64,000 bases of DNA from positions 62,001-126,000 of the forward strand of contig JAJDYE010000006.1 in NCBI GenBank assembly GCA_022822905.1, given 5' to 3'. The notes beneath the pieces are model-generated. The model worked only from the letters and a program-made list of their open reading frames with translations, did no database searches and was not told where the DNA came from. Shown here one piece after another: positions 1 to 8,913 of the stretch (the stretch's first letter is position 1; each line of letters begins with the position of its first letter). Origin of the DNA: Acidimicrobiia bacterium. Its GTDB lineage: Bacteria; Actinomycetota; Acidimicrobiia; Acidimicrobiales; Bin134. Position numbers and translations under genes: made by a program.

Positions 1-303
1 CACCCCGACGGCGTCGGGATCGGGCGGGGTCCACTCCTCCACCGACGCATCGGCCGCTTCCACCAACTCGGTGCCCGCGGTCTGGCGAGCCACCACTGCG
101 GCCCGCTCCACCTCTCGGCCGGTGGGGGCGTCGGCTGCTCCGGCCGGATCGTCGATGTCCACCCGGCCTCGGTCTCGACGGCGGGTCTCCCGAGTGAGTC
201 GCCCTTCGGCCGCCATGGTCTCCCGGCGTCGGGCCGCGCCGATCAGCACGATCACTGCGGCCACCACGATGATGGGTATGGCGATGGAGAGTGCGACGCC
301 CAT
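1..303 (-). CDS. Membrane-anchored protein N-terminus, possibly Rieske subunit (partial)
   Basis: From ATG at 303 the frame runs open off the left edge, so only the first 101 codons are visible. Residues 3-21 are one hydrophobic segment, followed by an Arg-rich stretch and a long charged Ala/Asp/Glu linker ending WTPPDPDAVGV. It starts 9 bases after the stop of the cytochrome b subunit IV gene and is probably the last gene of that operon. In bc/b6f operons the expected neighbour is the Rieske iron-sulfur subunit, and one N-terminal anchor plus linker fits that. The cluster-binding domain would lie outside the window, so the assignment is inference from context. Confidence 0.45.
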   Translation of the reverse strand, partial: MGVALSIAIPIIVVAAVIVLIGAARRRETMAAEGRLTRETRRRDRGRVDIDDPAGAADAPTGREVERAAVVARQTAGTELVEAADASVEEWTPPDPDAVGV

Positions 304-312
304 AGTCAGTTC

Positions 313-1101
313 CTACAGATCGAAGAAGAGGCCGACTTCCCACGGGAAGACGAAGTTGAAACCGGGGCCTCGGAAGAACGAGCCGATCAGCACCAAGATC
401 GCCCAGAACATCAGGTGGATGGTCATGAGCGAGATGGCGAACTTGCGATCTTCGGGCTTCTTGTTGGGGTTGCGGTCGACGTAGGGGGCCAGGATCAGCA
501 GGAACAGCGCGATTCCGGGGATGGTCACTCCCGCCACCATCGGGTGGAACATGGTGAGCAGTTCCTGGAGGCCGAGGAAATACCACGGGGCCTTGGACGG
601 GTTGGGCGTCTCGTTGAAGTTGGCCAACTCCAGCAGCGGGGCGTTCACGAATATGGAGAAGATCAGGGTGAAGGCGGTGAAGATCAGCGCGGCCACAAAC
701 TCCACCACCAGCAGGTGAGGCCAGACGTGGACTTTGTCGGTGGGGGTGGCCTTGACGTCTTGGATGGAGCCCGACTTCACCACGGTGAGCAGCCGCTGGG
801 TGCCTCCGCCGGGGCCGGTGGGCTCGGGCTGGGCCGGACCGGCGGGCATGGGCGCAGTGGCCACCGCGGCGGCTGCTGCTTGGGCGCCGCCCCCGGCCGC
901 GGCTTGGTCCCGGGCCGACTTCGACCGGTCGAGCAAGTGGTCGGGGATCTTGGGACCGCCCGCGTCCCCTTCCCCGGCGGGTTCGGACGACGCCGCTTCG
1001 GAGGATTCGGGCGCGGCCCCGCCCCCGCCGCCCTGTTGGGCTTCGGCGCGCTCACGAGCCTCTTGGGCTCGCTTCAGGAGGTGTTCGGGGACTTCCGCCA
1101 T
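313..1101 (-). CDS. Cytochrome b C-terminal domain (subunit IV, PetD/QcrC-like) with long N-terminal extension
   Basis: Quinol oxidation subunit of a bc/b6f-type complex, carrying the C-terminal half of cytochrome b as a separate protein. Residues ~124-262 hold three hydrophobic helices with the quinol-site motif as APWYFLGLQE (family PEWY) and the NPNKKPEDR loop. The first ~120 residues are an Ala/Gly/Pro-rich extension with two copies of a short motif, VPEHLLKR near residue 4 and IPDHLLDR near residue 53. The same motif starts the divergent cytochrome c. It lies 42 bases after the cytochrome b N-terminal gene in the same operon. Split cytochrome b is known from b6f complexes and Firmicutes. 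The extension is not part of the usual family. Confidence 0.9.
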   Translation of the reverse strand: MAEVPEHLLKRAQEARERAEAQQGGGGGAAPESSEAASSEPAGEGDAGGPKIPDHLLDRSKSARDQAAAGGGAQAAAAAVATAPMPAGPAQPEPTGPGGGTQRLLTVVKSGSIQDVKATPTDKVHVWPHLLVVEFVAALIFTAFTLIFSIFVNAPLLELANFNETPNPSKAPWYFLGLQELLTMFHPMVAGVTIPGIALFLLILAPYVDRNPNKKPEDRKFAISLMTIHLMFWAILVLIGSFFRGPGFNFVFPWEVGLFFDL

Positions 1102-1143
1102 GGGCTTTCGGATCGGGCCAGAAACGTCGTTGCGACGTGGTTT

Positions 1144-1929
1144 CTAGAGCGGCCCGGAAATACCTCCGTCCTTTCTTACTCGCCAGAAGTGGATGGCCAT
1201 GAAGATGACGATCACAAAGGGCAGCATCAGCACATGCAGCACATACCATCGCAGCAGCGTGTCGGTGCCGATCTCCACGCTTCCGAGCAATACGAAGCGC
1301 ACTTGATCGCCGAATACCGGGGTGAACCCCATCATGTTGGTTCCCACCGTCACCGCCCATAGGGCCAGCTGGTCCCACGGGAGCAGATAGCCGGTGAACG
1401 AAAGCAGCAGGGTGAGGGTCAACAAGATGACCCCGATGACCCAGTTGAACTCTCGGGGCGGTTTGTAGGCCCCGTGGTAGAAGACCCGGGCCATGTGCAA
1501 GAACACGGTGATGACCATGAGGTGGGCGGCCCATCGGTGCATGTTGCGCACCAGCAGCCCGAAGGCCACCGAGGTTTGGAGGGTGTAGATGTCGTCCCAG
1601 GCCTGAGCCGCGGTGGGCCGATAGAAGAACATCAAGAAGATGCCGGTCACGGTGAGCAAGATGAACAGGAAGAAGCTGAGACCGCCCAAGCACAGGGTGT
1701 AGCTGACCTTCACCGCGTGGCGCTTCACCTTCACCGGGTGAAGGTGGTACAGCACGCTGTTCATGATCACGTAGCTGCGGTTCCGAGGGCTGTCGCTGTA
1801 GCCCTTGCGGAAGATGGAGCCGGGTCGGAAGATGGACGACCAGGCTTGCGACCCCTGCATGTCGCTCATCATTTGGCTCGCGGCCTGCTTGGCTCGCTCG
1901 CTCGCCGGTGGTTTGGGCTGCTTTGCCAC
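1144..1929 (-). CDS. Cytochrome b N-terminal domain (b6-like)
   Basis: Di-heme cytochrome b subunit of the quinol:cytochrome c reductase, 261 residues, GTG start. Four transmembrane helices are visible. Heme-ligand histidines sit in helix B (RNMHRWAAHLMV, FLHMARVF) and helix D (RWYVLHVLMLP, MAIHFWRVRKDGG), with the GYLLPWDQ loop between helices C and D. Length matches b6-type proteins rather than full-length actinobacterial QcrB. Upstream is a dicluster ferredoxin gene and downstream is subunit IV, all on the minus strand with short gaps, consistent with one transcript. Confidence 0.93.
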   Translation of the reverse strand: MAKQPKPPASERAKQAASQMMSDMQGSQAWSSIFRPGSIFRKGYSDSPRNRSYVIMNSVLYHLHPVKVKRHAVKVSYTLCLGGLSFFLFILLTVTGIFLMFFYRPTAAQAWDDIYTLQTSVAFGLLVRNMHRWAAHLMVITVFLHMARVFYHGAYKPPREFNWVIGVILLTLTLLLSFTGYLLPWDQLALWAVTVGTNMMGFTPVFGDQVRFVLLGSVEIGTDTLLRWYVLHVLMLPFVIVIFMAIHFWRVRKDGGISGPL

Positions 1930-1968
1930 GTTGCTCCTGAGTCCTCTTATCCGTTCCGGGCCTAAGTT

Positions 1969-2385
1969 CTAGGTCAACCGCATGCCGTAGCCGTAGCCGT
2001 AGCTGGTCATTCGCTGGTGGGGGTCGCCATCTCCTCCGGGGTCGCCCAGTCGGCCCAGGGTGATCACCCCGGTGGGACACCGGTCCACGCACAGGGCGCA
2101 CCGGGTGCAGGCGTCCTCGTCGATGGTGAAGATCACATGATCGCTGGGATCAACGCCGGGCTGCTCGGCGCCCACGGCCAGATCGACCGCGTCGGGGGCC
2201 ACCATGTGGATGCACTTCCAGGGACAGATGTCCACGCATCCCTCGCACATGATGCACTCAGACTGGTCGATGTGGATGAACTGCTTGGGCTTGACCTTGC
2301 TCTGGAGGTAGTCGTTGTCCACCTCGACCAGCACGTAGTCGTCGCGGAACTCCGGCATGGGGGGGTTGGCGTCGCTGCTGGCCAT
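1969..2385 (-). CDS. Dicluster 4Fe-4S ferredoxin in the cytochrome b operon
   Basis: 138-residue soluble electron carrier with two 4Fe-4S motifs, CIMCEGCVDICP near residue 43 and CTRCALCVDRCP near residue 92. ATG at 2385 overlaps the TGA of the upstream membrane-protein gene (ATGA), suggesting translational coupling. The C-terminus is Gly/Tyr-rich (YGYGYG). Ferredoxins are not standard subunits of bc or b6f complexes. Its place between a membrane protein and cytochrome b suggests it passes electrons to or from the complex, which is inference. Confidence 0.88.
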   Translation of the reverse strand: MASSDANPPMPEFRDDYVLVEVDNDYLQSKVKPKQFIHIDQSECIMCEGCVDICPWKCIHMVAPDAVDLAVGAEQPGVDPSDHVIFTIDEDACTRCALCVDRCPTGVITLGRLGDPGGDGDPHQRMTSYGYGYGMRLT

Positions 2386-2969
2386 CAGACTGGTGCCCCC
2401 TCTCTCACGATCGGTCGTCCATACTCAGACTTCTCCACTTCCACGGGGGCGGTCTTGCCCCGGTTCTGCCACACCATCCAGCCGGCGATGTTCCCGGCCA
2501 GAGCCAAACCGTAGATCAACACCGCGATCACATCGCGCAATACCAGATAGGGAAGGTCAAAGGGCAGGGCCCAGGAGATGATGCCCTGGTTGCCCACGTA
2601 GTAGCCCTCGATCAAGCGGTCTTTGCGCCAGCCCAACTCGCTGTCGGCGTACACCAGCCACTGATGGGGCACCACGCCGTAGATCCAGAACAACAGGAAG
2701 AAGACCAAAGCGGCGCCAAACATGGCCTCGCCCCAAGTGTGGTACTTGCCCACCGGACGGCGACGTGCGTATTCCAAGAAGGCGACGATGCCCAGCACCG
2801 ACACCACCAAAGAGGCGGTGAAGGCCACGTTGAAGTACGGCGCACCCAAGCCCTCGTCGTACTGGTGGACGGCGATGAAAGCCCACAGCGCCAAGTAGAG
2901 GACGAAGCATCCTCCGAGGGCCATGTAGAACTTGGTGACGGCGATGTCTATGGGCCTACGAGCGGCCAC
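2385..2969 (-). CDS. Polytopic membrane protein, first gene of cytochrome b operon
   Basis: Unrecognised 194-residue membrane protein with about four hydrophobic segments, and aromatic loops between them (HQYDEGLGAPYFN, PHQWLVYADSELGWRKD). GTG at 2969 was chosen because GGGGAGG lies just upstream. The frame stays open to 3023 but with no ribosome binding site there. It overlaps the ferredoxin by 4 bases, so the two are likely translationally coupled. Position at the head of a quinol-oxidising operon suggests a membrane partner of the ferredoxin or the b-type complex. I see no heme-ligand pattern, so no function is assigned. Confidence 0.75.
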   Translation of the reverse strand: MAARRPIDIAVTKFYMALGGCFVLYLALWAFIAVHQYDEGLGAPYFNVAFTASLVVSVLGIVAFLEYARRRPVGKYHTWGEAMFGAALVFFLLFWIYGVVPHQWLVYADSELGWRKDRLIEGYYVGNQGIISWALPFDLPYLVLRDVIAVLIYGLALAGNIAGWMVWQNRGKTAPVEVEKSEYGRPIVREGAPV

Positions 2970-3169
2970 GGTCCTCCCCTTGTGGGTGCGTTCGCGATTG
3001 ATAGTAGTAGCCCCACCCTGCACTTCTACACATCAAAGTACCCCCTCCCCACCCCCCTTCTTCGCCGACACAAGCCACTGCTGGCAATGGTTAGGCCGTT
3101 AGCCTTGAGCGGGCCTAATGTGGCACGGGGCTGGACGTGGTGCCGGCCGGGAATCACACCGGAGGAGCG

Positions 3170-3958
3170 TTGGTAGAAGTACCCGAGCATCTGCTGAAAC
3201 GATCGGCAGATCGTCGCAAGGACCTCGGCGCGTCCACCGGCGACGAACCGGCCGCAGAGGCACCGGCATCGGAGACATCCGCCGCCCCTGCGGTGGCTGA
3301 AGCCCAGGCCCCGGCCGCGGCGGCGGGCCCCTCATTGCCCGAGCTTCCCGACCTGGATCCGGAGCCCGAACCCCAACCGGAACCGGTCAAGCCGTGGGTA
3401 CAGGCCGCGCTCAGCCGCAAGAAGATCCCGGTGTGGGCCGTGCCGGTGCTGATCTTCCTGCCGTTCTGGGCCATCATCTTCGCCGGCACCCTGGAATCGC
3501 CCGAGCGCGACAGCGAGATCATCGCCATGGGCCGGGAGGTGTATGACGGCAGCGGCGGTTGCGCCGGCTGCCACGGCGCTGAAGGCGGCGGCGGAGTGGG
3601 CCCGGCGTTGAGCAACGGCGAGGTAATGGCCACCTTCGGCGACTGGAGAGACCACGTCATCTGGATCGTAAACGGCTCCCCCGCCGAACCGGGCACCCTG
3701 TATGGCGACAACAACGAGGTGTCGCTGGGAGCGGCCAACGGCATGCCCGCCTTCGGCGAAGACCTGAGCGCCCGGGAGATCCTGGCGGTGACCTACTTCG
3801 AGCGGGTGGAGATCGGTGGTGCCGATGAGGCCGACCTGCATGATCTGGAAGAGCTGTTTGAGGCCGAAGGAGTGGTGCCAAACCAATTCACCATCGGACA
3901 GACCTTCCGCAGCACGTTGAGCGGCCTGCTGTCCACCGCCGGGGTCGGAGCGGGCTAA
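3170..3958 (+). CDS. Membrane-anchored class I cytochrome c
   Basis: One-heme cytochrome c that probably accepts electrons from the neighbouring b-type complex. Heme motif CAGCH at ~131-135 follows a transmembrane segment at ~85-106 (IPVWAVPVLIFLPFWAIIF). GMPAF near 191 offers the Met axial ligand. TTG at 3170 is chosen because GGAGGA lies 3 bases upstream and the resulting start, VEVPEHLLKR, matches the start of the subunit IV protein; an upstream GTG at 3137 lacks these. A Pro/Glu-rich linker joins motif and membrane segment. It is divergent from the cytochrome b operon across ~200 bases that must hold both promoters. Confidence 0.88.
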   Translation: MVEVPEHLLKRSADRRKDLGASTGDEPAAEAPASETSAAPAVAEAQAPAAAAGPSLPELPDLDPEPEPQPEPVKPWVQAALSRKKIPVWAVPVLIFLPFWAIIFAGTLESPERDSEIIAMGREVYDGSGGCAGCHGAEGGGGVGPALSNGEVMATFGDWRDHVIWIVNGSPAEPGTLYGDNNEVSLGAANGMPAFGEDLSAREILAVTYFERVEIGGADEADLHDLEELFEAEGVVPNQFTIGQTFRSTLSGLLSTAGVGAG

Positions 3959-4006
3959 TCCTCTCGCGAGCCGAGTCGGCGGCGTGATCAACCGCGAATC
4001 CTGTCG

Positions 4007-5290
4007 ATGACGCCTCGCCGCGACCTTTTGGTGATAGGCGGTGGTCCGGCCGGAGCAGCCACCGCCTACTGGGCGGCCCGCCACGGCCTCGACGTGGTGG
4101 TGGTGGAGCGCAAGGAGTTCCCCCGCGACAAGACCTGCGGCGATGGGCTCACCCCCCGGGCGGTCAAGTCGCTGTGCGACATGGGCCTGGCCGACCAGCT
4201 CACCCGCTACCACCGCTACGGGGGCCTGCGGGCGGTGGCCCACAAGCGCACCATGGAGCTAGCCTGGCCCCAGCACTCGGTGTTCCCCGACTATGGCTAT
4301 GTGGTTCGACGGCGGGACCTCGACAACCTGGTGGCCGACCATGCGGTGGCCGCTGGGGCCGAGATGCTTCTGGCCACCGAAGCCACCCGGCCGCTCCTGG
4401 TCAACGGGGTGCTCGACGGGGCGGAGGTGGTGGACAAGGCCACCGGGCAAACCGACCAGATCCAGGCCCAATATGTGGCGGTGGCCGACGGGGCCAACTC
4501 CCGGTTCGGCCGGGCCCTGGGCACCGCGCGAGACCGGGCCTACCCCCAGGGCATGGCCATACGCACCTACTTCGAGAGCCCGCTGCACGACACGCCGTGG
4601 ATCGAGAGCGCCCTGGACATGCGAGACCGCAACGGCAATTCGCTCCCTGGATATGGCTGGATCTTCCCGCTGGGCGATGGGAGCGTGAACGTGGGCGCGG
4701 GGCTGTTGTCCACGTTCCGCGACTACACCTCGGTGAACACCTCCCATCTGATGCGGGAGTTCGCGGCCACGCTCCCTTCCTACTGGGAGATAGACCCCAA
4801 CCGGCCGCTCATGGCGCCGGTGGGAGGGCGTCTGCCCATGGCCGGGTCGGTACACCCCAAAGTGGGTCCGAAGTATCTGGTGGTGGGGGACGCGGCCGGA
4901 TCGGTGAACCCCTTCAACGGCGAGGGCATCGACTACGCCTACGAGACCGGAAAGATGGCCGCCGACTTGGTGGCCGAGGCCATCGCCACCGGCGACGGCG
5001 GGGTGATCTGGCGGTACCCGAAACTGTTGGAGGAGAACTACGGGGCGTACTTCCGGGTGGCCCGGATATTCGCCCGGCTGATCGGCAAGCCAGCGTTGCT
5101 GCGGCAGCTGACCCGGATCGGCATGCAATCTCGCCCGGCCATGGAGTGGGCCCTGCGGATCATGGCCAATCTCATGGACCCCGACAACCCCGGCCCAGCC
5201 GAGTACATCTACAAAGCCGCGGAAAAGGCCTCCACGGTCTCATCGATGTCATCTTCGGCGTGGGCCAGGCTCGGGAACAGGGCTTCGTAG
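4007..5290 (+). CDS. Geranylgeranyl reductase family FAD-dependent oxidoreductase
   Basis: 427-residue flavoprotein of the family that saturates isoprenoid side chains (MenJ-type menaquinone reductase in Actinobacteria). The FAD site is at the N-terminus (LLVIGGGPAGAATAYWAARHG), with the family motif KTCGDGLTPR near residue 44 and VVGDAAGSVNPFNGEGIDYA near 298. Its location next to quinol-oxidising genes fits quinone modification, though the substrate cannot be read from sequence. Its last 27 codons overlap the 3' end of the convergent hemL gene by 82 bases. Confidence 0.87.
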   Translation: MTPRRDLLVIGGGPAGAATAYWAARHGLDVVVVERKEFPRDKTCGDGLTPRAVKSLCDMGLADQLTRYHRYGGLRAVAHKRTMELAWPQHSVFPDYGYVVRRRDLDNLVADHAVAAGAEMLLATEATRPLLVNGVLDGAEVVDKATGQTDQIQAQYVAVADGANSRFGRALGTARDRAYPQGMAIRTYFESPLHDTPWIESALDMRDRNGNSLPGYGWIFPLGDGSVNVGAGLLSTFRDYTSVNTSHLMREFAATLPSYWEIDPNRPLMAPVGGRLPMAGSVHPKVGPKYLVVGDAAGSVNPFNGEGIDYAYETGKMAADLVAEAIATGDGGVIWRYPKLLEENYGAYFRVARIFARLIGKPALLRQLTRIGMQSRPAMEWALRIMANLMDPDNPGPAEYIYKAAEKASTVSSMSSSAWARLGNRAS

Positions 5291-6456
5291 GGGCCGGGGG
5301 CGAAGGCCACCCCCGCTTCGAGGAGGGCGTGGAACACCCGGGGATAGACGCCGTTTTCGGCGGCGGCCTTGGCCTGGTCGAAATCGGTCGGCGCGTCGGC
5401 GCAGAAGAACACTCCGAGCAGTGATCCCACCCGGGGCACGGTGCAGGCCACGCCCGCGGCGGTGGCGGCCGCAGTCATGCCGTCGGCCAGTCGGGCCGCG
5501 GTGTCAGTGAGGGTGCGGTAGGCATCGGGGGTCAGCTGTTCCAGGGTGGCCAACCCGGCCGCGGTGGCCAGCGGGTTTCCCGACAGGGTTCCGGCTTGGT
5601 ACACGCCGCCCAGCGGGGCCAGGTGCTCCATCAGATCGGCTCGCCCCCCGAACACGCCGATGGGCAATCCGCCGCCCACCACCTTGCCGAAGCACCACAG
5701 GTCGGGAGTCACCCCGAACCACTCGGTGGCGCCGCCGGGGGCCAGGCGGAAGCCGGTGATGACCTCGTCGAACACCAATAGGGCGCCGGCCTCGTCGCAC
5801 GCGGCTCGCAGCCCCTCCAGAAACCCGGGGACCGGGGCCACCACTCCCATGTTGGCCGCCACCGGCTCCACCACCACTGCGGCCACGTCGTGGTCCACAA
5901 CGGGAACCTGGTTGTAGGGGGCCACCACGGTGTCGGCCACCGCTCCGGGGGTGACGCCAGCCGAGTCGGCCAGGCCCTGGTTGGCCACGCCGCTGCCCCC
6001 GGCGGCCAGCAGTCCGTCGCTGTGGCCGTGGTAGCAGCCGGCAAACTTGATGATCTTGGTGCGGCCGGTAGCGCCCCGGGCCAGCCGGATGGCGGCCATG
6101 GCCGCCTCAGTGCCGCTGGAGGTGAGCCGGGTCCAGTCCATTGCCGGTACCCGGTCGCACAGCAGTTCGGCCAGCAGCACCTCGCGTTCGGTGGGCGCCC
6201 CGTAGCTGGTCCCGTCGGCGGCGGCTTTGGCCACCGCGTCGGTCACCGCCGGATGGGCGTGGCCCAAGATGCCGGGGCCGTAGCTCTGCACGTAGTCGAT
6301 GTAGCGGCGCCCCTCCACGTCCCACACATAGGGCCCCTCGGCCCGGGCCACGAAGTACGGGGTGCCTCCCACCGAGCGGAACGAGCGCACCGGAGAGTTG
6401 ACCCCGCCGGGGATCACCCGCCGCGCCCGCTCAAACAACTCCTGGTTGGTGACCAT
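5209..6456 (-). CDS. hemL: Glutamate-1-semialdehyde 2,1-aminomutase
   Basis: PLP enzyme converting glutamate-1-semialdehyde to 5-aminolevulinate, the step after HemA in the C5 pathway. 415 residues, usual length. Recognised by VIPGGVNSPVRSF near the start, SSGTEAAMAAIRLARG, the PLP-region VFDEVITGFR and the lysine segment FGKVVGGGLPIG. ATG at 6456. It is the last gene of the minus-strand tetrapyrrole cluster, 56 bases after cobA/hemD, and overlaps the convergent flavoprotein gene tail-to-tail. Confidence 0.96.
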   Translation of the reverse strand: MVTNQELFERARRVIPGGVNSPVRSFRSVGGTPYFVARAEGPYVWDVEGRRYIDYVQSYGPGILGHAHPAVTDAVAKAAADGTSYGAPTEREVLLAELLCDRVPAMDWTRLTSSGTEAAMAAIRLARGATGRTKIIKFAGCYHGHSDGLLAAGGSGVANQGLADSAGVTPGAVADTVVAPYNQVPVVDHDVAAVVVEPVAANMGVVAPVPGFLEGLRAACDEAGALLVFDEVITGFRLAPGGATEWFGVTPDLWCFGKVVGGGLPIGVFGGRADLMEHLAPLGGVYQAGTLSGNPLATAAGLATLEQLTPDAYRTLTDTAARLADGMTAAATAAGVACTVPRVGSLLGVFFCADAPTDFDQAKAAAENGVYPRVFHALLEAGVAFAPGPYEALFPSLAHAEDDIDETVEAFSAAL

Positions 6457-6512
6457 GCCCGCGATCCTAGAGTTTGGGTTCTTCCATTTCGGCAGCGGGA
6501 ACCTGGTGGCCC

Positions 6513-7976
6513 TCAGCGGCTGAAGAAGTCCTCGAGGGCGGCGACCAGGCCATCGATGGTGTGCTCGGAAGCCTCGAAGGCTACCTCTAGGCCAAGATTG
6601 CGGGCGGTGGCGGAGGTGATAGGGCCGATGGTGGCCACCACTGCGGGCACCGCGTCGGCACCGAAGGTATCCACGAAGTTGGTCACGGTGGACGACGACG
6701 TGAAAGTGATGACCTCGGCGTTGTCCAGCAAGGTTGCCGCGTCGGGATCAGGGACCGGCGCCACCGTTCGGTAGGCGGGAACCACGTCCACCTCCCAGCC
6801 CGCGGCGGCCAGACCGTCGGGCAGCACTTCGCGGGCGATCTCGGCCCGGGGGATGAGCACTCGACCGGGGCCGTCGGGCCCAATCCCTTGAGACAGAGCT
6901 TCCAGCAGAGCCTCAGCCACGTACTGCTCGGGCACCAAGTCGGCCACAACGTTGCGCTGGGCCAGTGCGGCGGCGGTGGCCGGGCCGATGGCGGCCACTT
7001 GAACCCCTCCGAGGCTGCGTGCGTCCCGCAATTGCTCGAAGAACCGGGCCACTCCGGTAGGCGAGGTGAACACCACCCAGTCGTAGCGGCCCACCTGGGC
7101 CGCGGCCTGGACCAGGCGGTCGAGGTCCTCAGGAGGCGCGAAGGCGATGGCCGGCAGCTCGATGGCCTCCGCTCCCCGTTGGCGAAGCTTGGAGGCCAGC
7201 TCGGCGGCCTGGGGCTGGGCCCGAGTCACCACGATACGGCGGCCGAACAAAGGCCGGTTCTCAAACCAGGCCAGATCGGCAGCAGCCACCTCGCCGATGA
7301 CGATGGTGGCCGGCGGTTGGGGATCCAAATCGGCCAGGGTGGCCAGGGTGGCCCGCAGTGTGCGCTGGTTGGGGCGGGTGCCCCACTGCACTGCGGCCGC
7401 CGGGGTGTCGGGGGCCATGCCCCCGGCGATGATCCTTTCGCAAATGGCGCGGCAGCGGGCCGCGCCCATGAGCACCACCACCGTGCCGCCCAGCGCGGCC
7501 ACTGCCTCCCAGTTGACAGATGCCTCCCCTTTGGCCGGATCCTCGTGGCCAGTGACCACGGTGAACGAGGTGGAGGAATAGCGCATCGTCACGGGGATCC
7601 CGGCATAGGCGGGAACCGCCACCGCGGAGGTGATGCCAGGAACCACCTCGAAGGCGATCCCGGCCGCGGCCAGCGCGGCGACCTCCTCACCGCCCCGGGC
7701 GAACACGAAGGGGTCGCCGCCCTTGAGGCGCACCACCTGCTGGCCGGCCCGACCCCGAGCCACCAGCAGGGCGTTGATGTCGTCTTGGGAGGTGCGAGGT
7801 CCGCCGGGCTGCTTGCCCACCGAGATGCGCTCGGCATGGGCCGGAGCCAAGTCGAGCAATGAGACCACCGACAGCCGGTCGTACACCACCACATCGGCAC
7901 TGGCCAGAACTTCAGCCCCCCTCAAAGTCAAAAGAGCAGGATCGCCCGGTCCGGCACCGACCAGATAAACGGTCAT
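6513..7976 (-). CDS. cobA-hemD: Fused uroporphyrinogen-III C-methyltransferase / uroporphyrinogen-III synthase
   Basis: Bifunctional protein of 487 residues. Residues 1-~240 are the SAM-dependent methylase (VYLVGAGPGDPALLTLRG; VVRLKGGDPFVFARGGEE; VVPGITSAVAVPAYAGIP). Residues ~250-487 are HemD (FGRRIVVTRAQPQAAELASK; VVFTSPTGVARF). The HemD part makes uroporphyrinogen III and the methylase diverts it to precorrin-2 for siroheme. ATG at 7976 gives MTVYLVGAGPG; an in-frame TTG at 7988 is less likely. Such fusions are common in Actinobacteria and Firmicutes. It lies 66 bases after hemC. Confidence 0.95.
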   Translation of the reverse strand: MTVYLVGAGPGDPALLTLRGAEVLASADVVVYDRLSVVSLLDLAPAHAERISVGKQPGGPRTSQDDINALLVARGRAGQQVVRLKGGDPFVFARGGEEVAALAAAGIAFEVVPGITSAVAVPAYAGIPVTMRYSSTSFTVVTGHEDPAKGEASVNWEAVAALGGTVVVLMGAARCRAICERIIAGGMAPDTPAAAVQWGTRPNQRTLRATLATLADLDPQPPATIVIGEVAAADLAWFENRPLFGRRIVVTRAQPQAAELASKLRQRGAEAIELPAIAFAPPEDLDRLVQAAAQVGRYDWVVFTSPTGVARFFEQLRDARSLGGVQVAAIGPATAAALAQRNVVADLVPEQYVAEALLEALSQGIGPDGPGRVLIPRAEIAREVLPDGLAAAGWEVDVVPAYRTVAPVPDPDAATLLDNAEVITFTSSSTVTNFVDTFGADAVPAVVATIGPITSATARNLGLEVAFEASEHTIDGLVAALEDFFSR

Positions 7977-8042
7977 CGGGCCATCCAAGCCGGCTTGTGA
8001 ATCACGGTCACCAGGACATCCAAACGAGCTTCAAGTAAACGG

Positions 8043-8903
8043 TCACCAGGCCACCGTATCGAGCAACTGGCGGGCCAGGCGCTGCCCCACGGCCTCTCCG
8101 TCTTCTCCTTCACCCACCACGGTGTGACACCGGCCGCCAGGGCCATCGGCCAGCACCGCTCGCATGGCCAGTGCCGGGCCCTGGACATGGGCGTGGGCAC
8201 CAGCCGGTAGCGTGCAGTCGCCGCCCAGAGTGGCCAAGAAAGCCCGCTCGGCATCGACCGCCCGGCGGGTGATCGGGTCTTCGATGGCTGCCAGCAAGGC
8301 GCGGACTTGGTGGTCGTCTTCTCGGCACTCCACCGCCAGGGCGCCCTGGCCCACCTGGGGCACCATGGTCTCGCAGCCCAGCACGTCGACCACCGGGGGA
8401 TGCTCGCCCAGGCGCTCCAGTGCGGCCTGGGCGATAACCACCGCGTCGTAGTCGGCCGCTTTGGCCAGCCGGGTGCCGATGTTGCCCCGCAGGTCGGCGA
8501 ACCACAGGTCGGGGCGTAGCTCCCGAAGCTGGACCCGGCGACGGGCTGAGCCGGTGGCCACCAATGCTCCTTCAGGAAGATCGACCAGCCGGCAGCCCAC
8601 CAGCGCGTCCCGGGGGTCGGCCCGGCGGGGTGCTGCGGCGATAACCAAGCCGTCGGGGGTGGCCGCGGGCAGGTCCTTGGCCGAGTGGACGGCGATGTCG
8701 GCTCGGCCGTCGAGCACTGCGACTTGCACTTCCTTGACGAATGCCCCTTTGCCGCCGATGGCTGAGATGGGCTCGTTGGCCAACCGGTCGCCGGTTGTGG
8801 TTACCAAAACCGGCTGGACATCGGCGGCGTGGCCCAACAGTTCAGCGATGTGGGCGGTCTGCCAGCGGGCCAAGGCGCTGCCTCGGGTGGCGGCGCGCAA
8901 CAT
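8043..8903 (-). CDS. hemC: Porphobilinogen deaminase (hydroxymethylbilane synthase)
   Basis: Polymerises four porphobilinogens to hydroxymethylbilane. 286 residues. The N-terminus LRAATRGSALARWQ is the family signature, with KGAFVKEVQVAVLDGRADIA, HSAKDLPA and the GDCTLPAGAHA segment, where Cys is the expected dipyrromethane attachment residue. ATG at 8903 follows the hemA stop by 10 bases. The frame is open further upstream but would overlap hemA without family similarity. Confidence 0.95.
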   Translation of the reverse strand: MLRAATRGSALARWQTAHIAELLGHAADVQPVLVTTTGDRLANEPISAIGGKGAFVKEVQVAVLDGRADIAVHSAKDLPAATPDGLVIAAAPRRADPRDALVGCRLVDLPEGALVATGSARRRVQLRELRPDLWFADLRGNIGTRLAKAADYDAVVIAQAALERLGEHPPVVDVLGCETMVPQVGQGALAVECREDDHQVRALLAAIEDPITRRAVDAERAFLATLGGDCTLPAGAHAHVQGPALAMRAVLADGPGGRCHTVVGEGEDGEAVGQRLARQLLDTVAW

Positions 8904-8913
8904 GGGGGAAAGC

